A DNA stretch of 15,659 bases, taken from positions 1-15,659 of the forward strand of contig CALDGV010000054.1 of NCBI GenBank assembly GCA_937941745.1, given 5' to 3'. Below, in pieces: positions 14,056 through 15,659 of the stretch. Below the pieces are notes generated by a model. The model did not search any database, was not told the DNA's origin, and was given only the letters and a program-made list of their open reading frames with translations. The position numbers and the translations under genes are program-made. The stretch comes from an uncultured Prosthecobacter sp. GTDB taxonomy: Bacteria; Verrucomicrobiota; Verrucomicrobiia; Verrucomicrobiales; Verrucomicrobiaceae. The number at the start of each line of letters is the position of its first letter. Within the stretch, counting starts at the first letter, position 1.

Positions 14056-15069
14056 ATGACACCTGCTCCAGACTCGCTTTCCCGTCGTGATGCCCTCAAA
14101 GCCACCATCGCCTCCGTGGGGCTGAGTTCGCTGGCGTTTGAACCGGCTGCCCAGGCTGCTCCGGCAACCGCGCCAGATGCGCGACGCGGATCGACGAAGA
14201 AGTATGACATGCTCAAGTCGATCAACCTCTGGGCCTTCCCGTATCCCGAGCGCATGACGCTGCGCGAGTGCCTGCAACTCGCGAAGGACGCCGGATTCGA
14301 CGGCATCGAGCTGAACTACGACCTCGACAACGACCTCTCGCCGAAACACGGCACCGCCGACTACGTGAAGATCCGCAAGATGGCCGACGAGATCGGCATC
14401 CAGATCAGCGGGCTGTGCTCCTTCCTCTTCTGGCCCTATCCGCTTACCAGCAACGATCCCGCGAAACGCGCTCAAGGCATCGAGCTGGCCGGAAAGATCG
14501 CTCAATGCGCTCATGACCTCGGTGTGGAGAATGTGCTCGTCGTGCCGGGCGCCGTGCACATCCCGTGGCGTGATGATCATGAGCCCGTGGCCAACGATGT
14601 GTGCGATGCAAGGGCCAAGGAAGCCATCGGCCAGCTCGAAAAACAGGCGGCAAAACTGAAGGTCTGCCTGAACATCGAAAACATCTTCTTCAACGGCTAC
14701 CTCATGACGCCAATGGAAATGAACGCCTTCGTGGACAGCTTCCACAGCGAGCATGTGCGCGTGCATTTCGACACGGGGAACATCAGCATGTTCCAGTTCC
14801 CCGAGCATTGGGCCAAGGTGCTCGGCAACCGTACGAAGAACGTCCACCTGAAGGAGTTCACGAAAAAAGGCACCGACTTCAGCCTCGAAACCTTCCGCCC
14901 GCTGCTCGACGGCACCACGAACTGGCCCGCCGTCACCGACGCCCTCGCCGACACCGGCTACAAGGGCTTCCTGACCTTCGAATACTTCCACCCGTATGCC
15001 CATTACCCCGAGGCGCTGATCTGGCAGACCTCCGACTCGATGGATCGCATTCTCGGTCGCAAATCATGA
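14056..15069 (+). CDS. Tat-exported sugar phosphate isomerase/epimerase-like TIM barrel protein
   Basis: This 337-residue protein has a twin-arginine signal SRRDALKA at residues 9-16, a hydrophobic stretch and an AQA-type cleavage region near 31-35. The rest is an AP-endonuclease-family-2 / xylose-isomerase-like TIM barrel: GFDGIELNYD (80-89, Glu85), NIEN (Glu208), HFDTGN (Asp239), NVHLKEF (His264) and FEYF (Glu309), the last four being the likely divalent-metal ligands. Such proteins isomerise or epimerise sugars or keto acids; the substrate here is unknown. Tat export implies it folds with its metal in the cytoplasm before export. ATG 14056 is used; ATG 14047 is an in-frame alternative adding three residues. 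It overlaps the following permease gene by ATGA. Confidence 0.88.
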   Translation: MTPAPDSLSRRDALKATIASVGLSSLAFEPAAQAAPATAPDARRGSTKKYDMLKSINLWAFPYPERMTLRECLQLAKDAGFDGIELNYDLDNDLSPKHGTADYVKIRKMADEIGIQISGLCSFLFWPYPLTSNDPAKRAQGIELAGKIAQCAHDLGVENVLVVPGAVHIPWRDDHEPVANDVCDARAKEAIGQLEKQAAKLKVCLNIENIFFNGYLMTPMEMNAFVDSFHSEHVRVHFDTGNISMFQFPEHWAKVLGNRTKNVHLKEFTKKGTDFSLETFRPLLDGTTNWPAVTDALADTGYKGFLTFEYFHPYAHYPEALIWQTSDSMDRILGRKS

Positions 15070-15659
15070 GCTGGGAGGTTATCACGCTGTTGTTCTTCGC
15101 CGGTTTGAGCGCCGGATTCATCGACGCCATCGCGGGCGGCGGGGGATTGATCTCGGTGCCGGCGCTGCTGTGGGCAGGATTGACGCCGCAGATGGCGCTG
15201 GGCACGAACAAGATGCAGTCCACCTGGGGCACGCTGATGGCCGTGCGGCGGTATGCGAAGGCGGGACTTGTTTCCTGGCCGCAGGTGCGGCTCACGGTGC
15301 TCGTGACGTTTGTCTTTGCCTGCTTCGGCACCTGGACAGTGACGCAAGTGAGCAACGAGGTGCTGAAGAAGATTGTGCCGTGGATGCTGCTGGGCATCGC
15401 GGTGTATGTGCTGCTCAGTCCGGGGCTGGGGAAGACAGCGGCGAAGGCGCGGCTGAGCCTGGCGGCCTTTGCCTGTCTCGCGGGCACGGTGCTGGGCTTT
15501 TATGATGGCTTCTTCGGGCCTGGCACGGGCACCTTTTGGGCCATGGCCTGCATCTCACTGCTCGGGCTGGAGCTGACTCGCGCCACGGCCTTTACCAAGG
15601 TGGTGAATCTAACGAGTAATCTTGCCTCGTTGCTCGTCTTTGTGATCTCGGATCGTGTG
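15066..15659 (+). CDS. TSUP (TauE/SafE, YfcA-like) membrane permease, 3' end outside window
   Basis: The first 198 residues are present. The first repeat shows AGFIDAIAGGGGLISVPALL (16-35), the family glycine motif, then ALGTNKMQSTWGT (44-56) and RRYAKAGLVSW (61-71). The second repeat begins with GFYDGFFGPGTGTFW (144-158). At least five hydrophobic helices are visible. This is the YfcA-type full-length form; the usual total of about 250 suggests roughly 50 residues are missing. TSUP members move sulfite, sulfonates or organic acids across the inner membrane. The ATGA overlap with the isomerase-like gene points to joint translation and possibly a shared substrate pathway. No ribosome binding site is seen. 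Confidence 0.92.
   Translation, partial: MSWEVITLLFFAGLSAGFIDAIAGGGGLISVPALLWAGLTPQMALGTNKMQSTWGTLMAVRRYAKAGLVSWPQVRLTVLVTFVFACFGTWTVTQVSNEVLKKIVPWMLLGIAVYVLLSPGLGKTAAKARLSLAAFACLAGTVLGFYDGFFGPGTGTFWAMACISLLGLELTRATAFTKVVNLTSNLASLLVFVISDRV

Noticed and set aside
12213..14090. 625-residue open frame on the plus strand
   Set aside because: It is antisense to the M1 peptidase gene, whose zinc site and signal peptide are intact; its composition (many Val/Gly/His) is typical of a shadow.
13975..15003. 342-residue minus-strand frame
   Set aside because: It is opposite the isomerase-like gene, which has a Tat signal and full metal-ligand set.

Overview
The window looks like a stretch of chromosome from a GC-rich member of the Verrucomicrobiota (Prosthecobacter/Verrucomicrobium-like). 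This is inferred from gene content: paired secreted sulfatases, a Tat-exported sugar isomerase-like protein, a DUF6702-like protein beside an M1 peptidase, and many exported proteins. No rRNA or other taxonomic marker is present. Coding density is high. No tRNA, CRISPR array, insertion sequence or phage gene was seen. Fifteen protein genes are called, of which the first and last run off the window.

Left third (1-4281): a heavy-metal response locus. On the minus strand lie a small exported His-containing protein, a CzcC/CnrC-like outer-membrane efflux protein and an unrecognised secreted protein. Divergent from them, on the plus strand, is a tightly overlapping trio: a 91-aa single-TM protein, a CnrX-like periplasmic metal sensor and an ECF sigma factor. 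The order and sizes match cnrY-cnrX-cnrH of Cupriavidus metallidurans. All five metal ligands known for CnrX appear to be present at the right spacing. The likely logic is that metal binds the periplasmic sensor, the small membrane anti-sigma factor releases the ECF sigma factor, and the divergent efflux genes are switched on. No RND pump or membrane fusion gene lies inside the window.

Middle (4318-7777): a lone Mn/Zn/Fe-type ABC ATPase on the minus strand, with no permease or binding protein beside it. Divergent from it is a plus-strand run of diheme cytochrome c, dihydrofolate reductase, a half-length TSUP permease and a 2-Cys peroxiredoxin, closed by a strong hairpin terminator at 7745-7777.

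Right (7833-15659): two exported sulfatases overlap by ATGA. The first has an unusual CWVSR active-site motif; the second has canonical CAPTR and an extra C-terminal beta-rich module. Convergent to them are an M1-family metallopeptidase and an overlapping DUF6702-like exported protein. Divergent from the peptidase, a Tat-signal TIM-barrel sugar isomerase/epimerase-like protein overlaps by ATGA a YfcA-type TSUP permease that runs off the right edge.

The most noteworthy system is the CnrYXH-like sensor module in a probable verrucomicrobial genome. Next are the non-canonical sulfatase motif and the unknown secreted protein placed where an RND adaptor gene would be expected.
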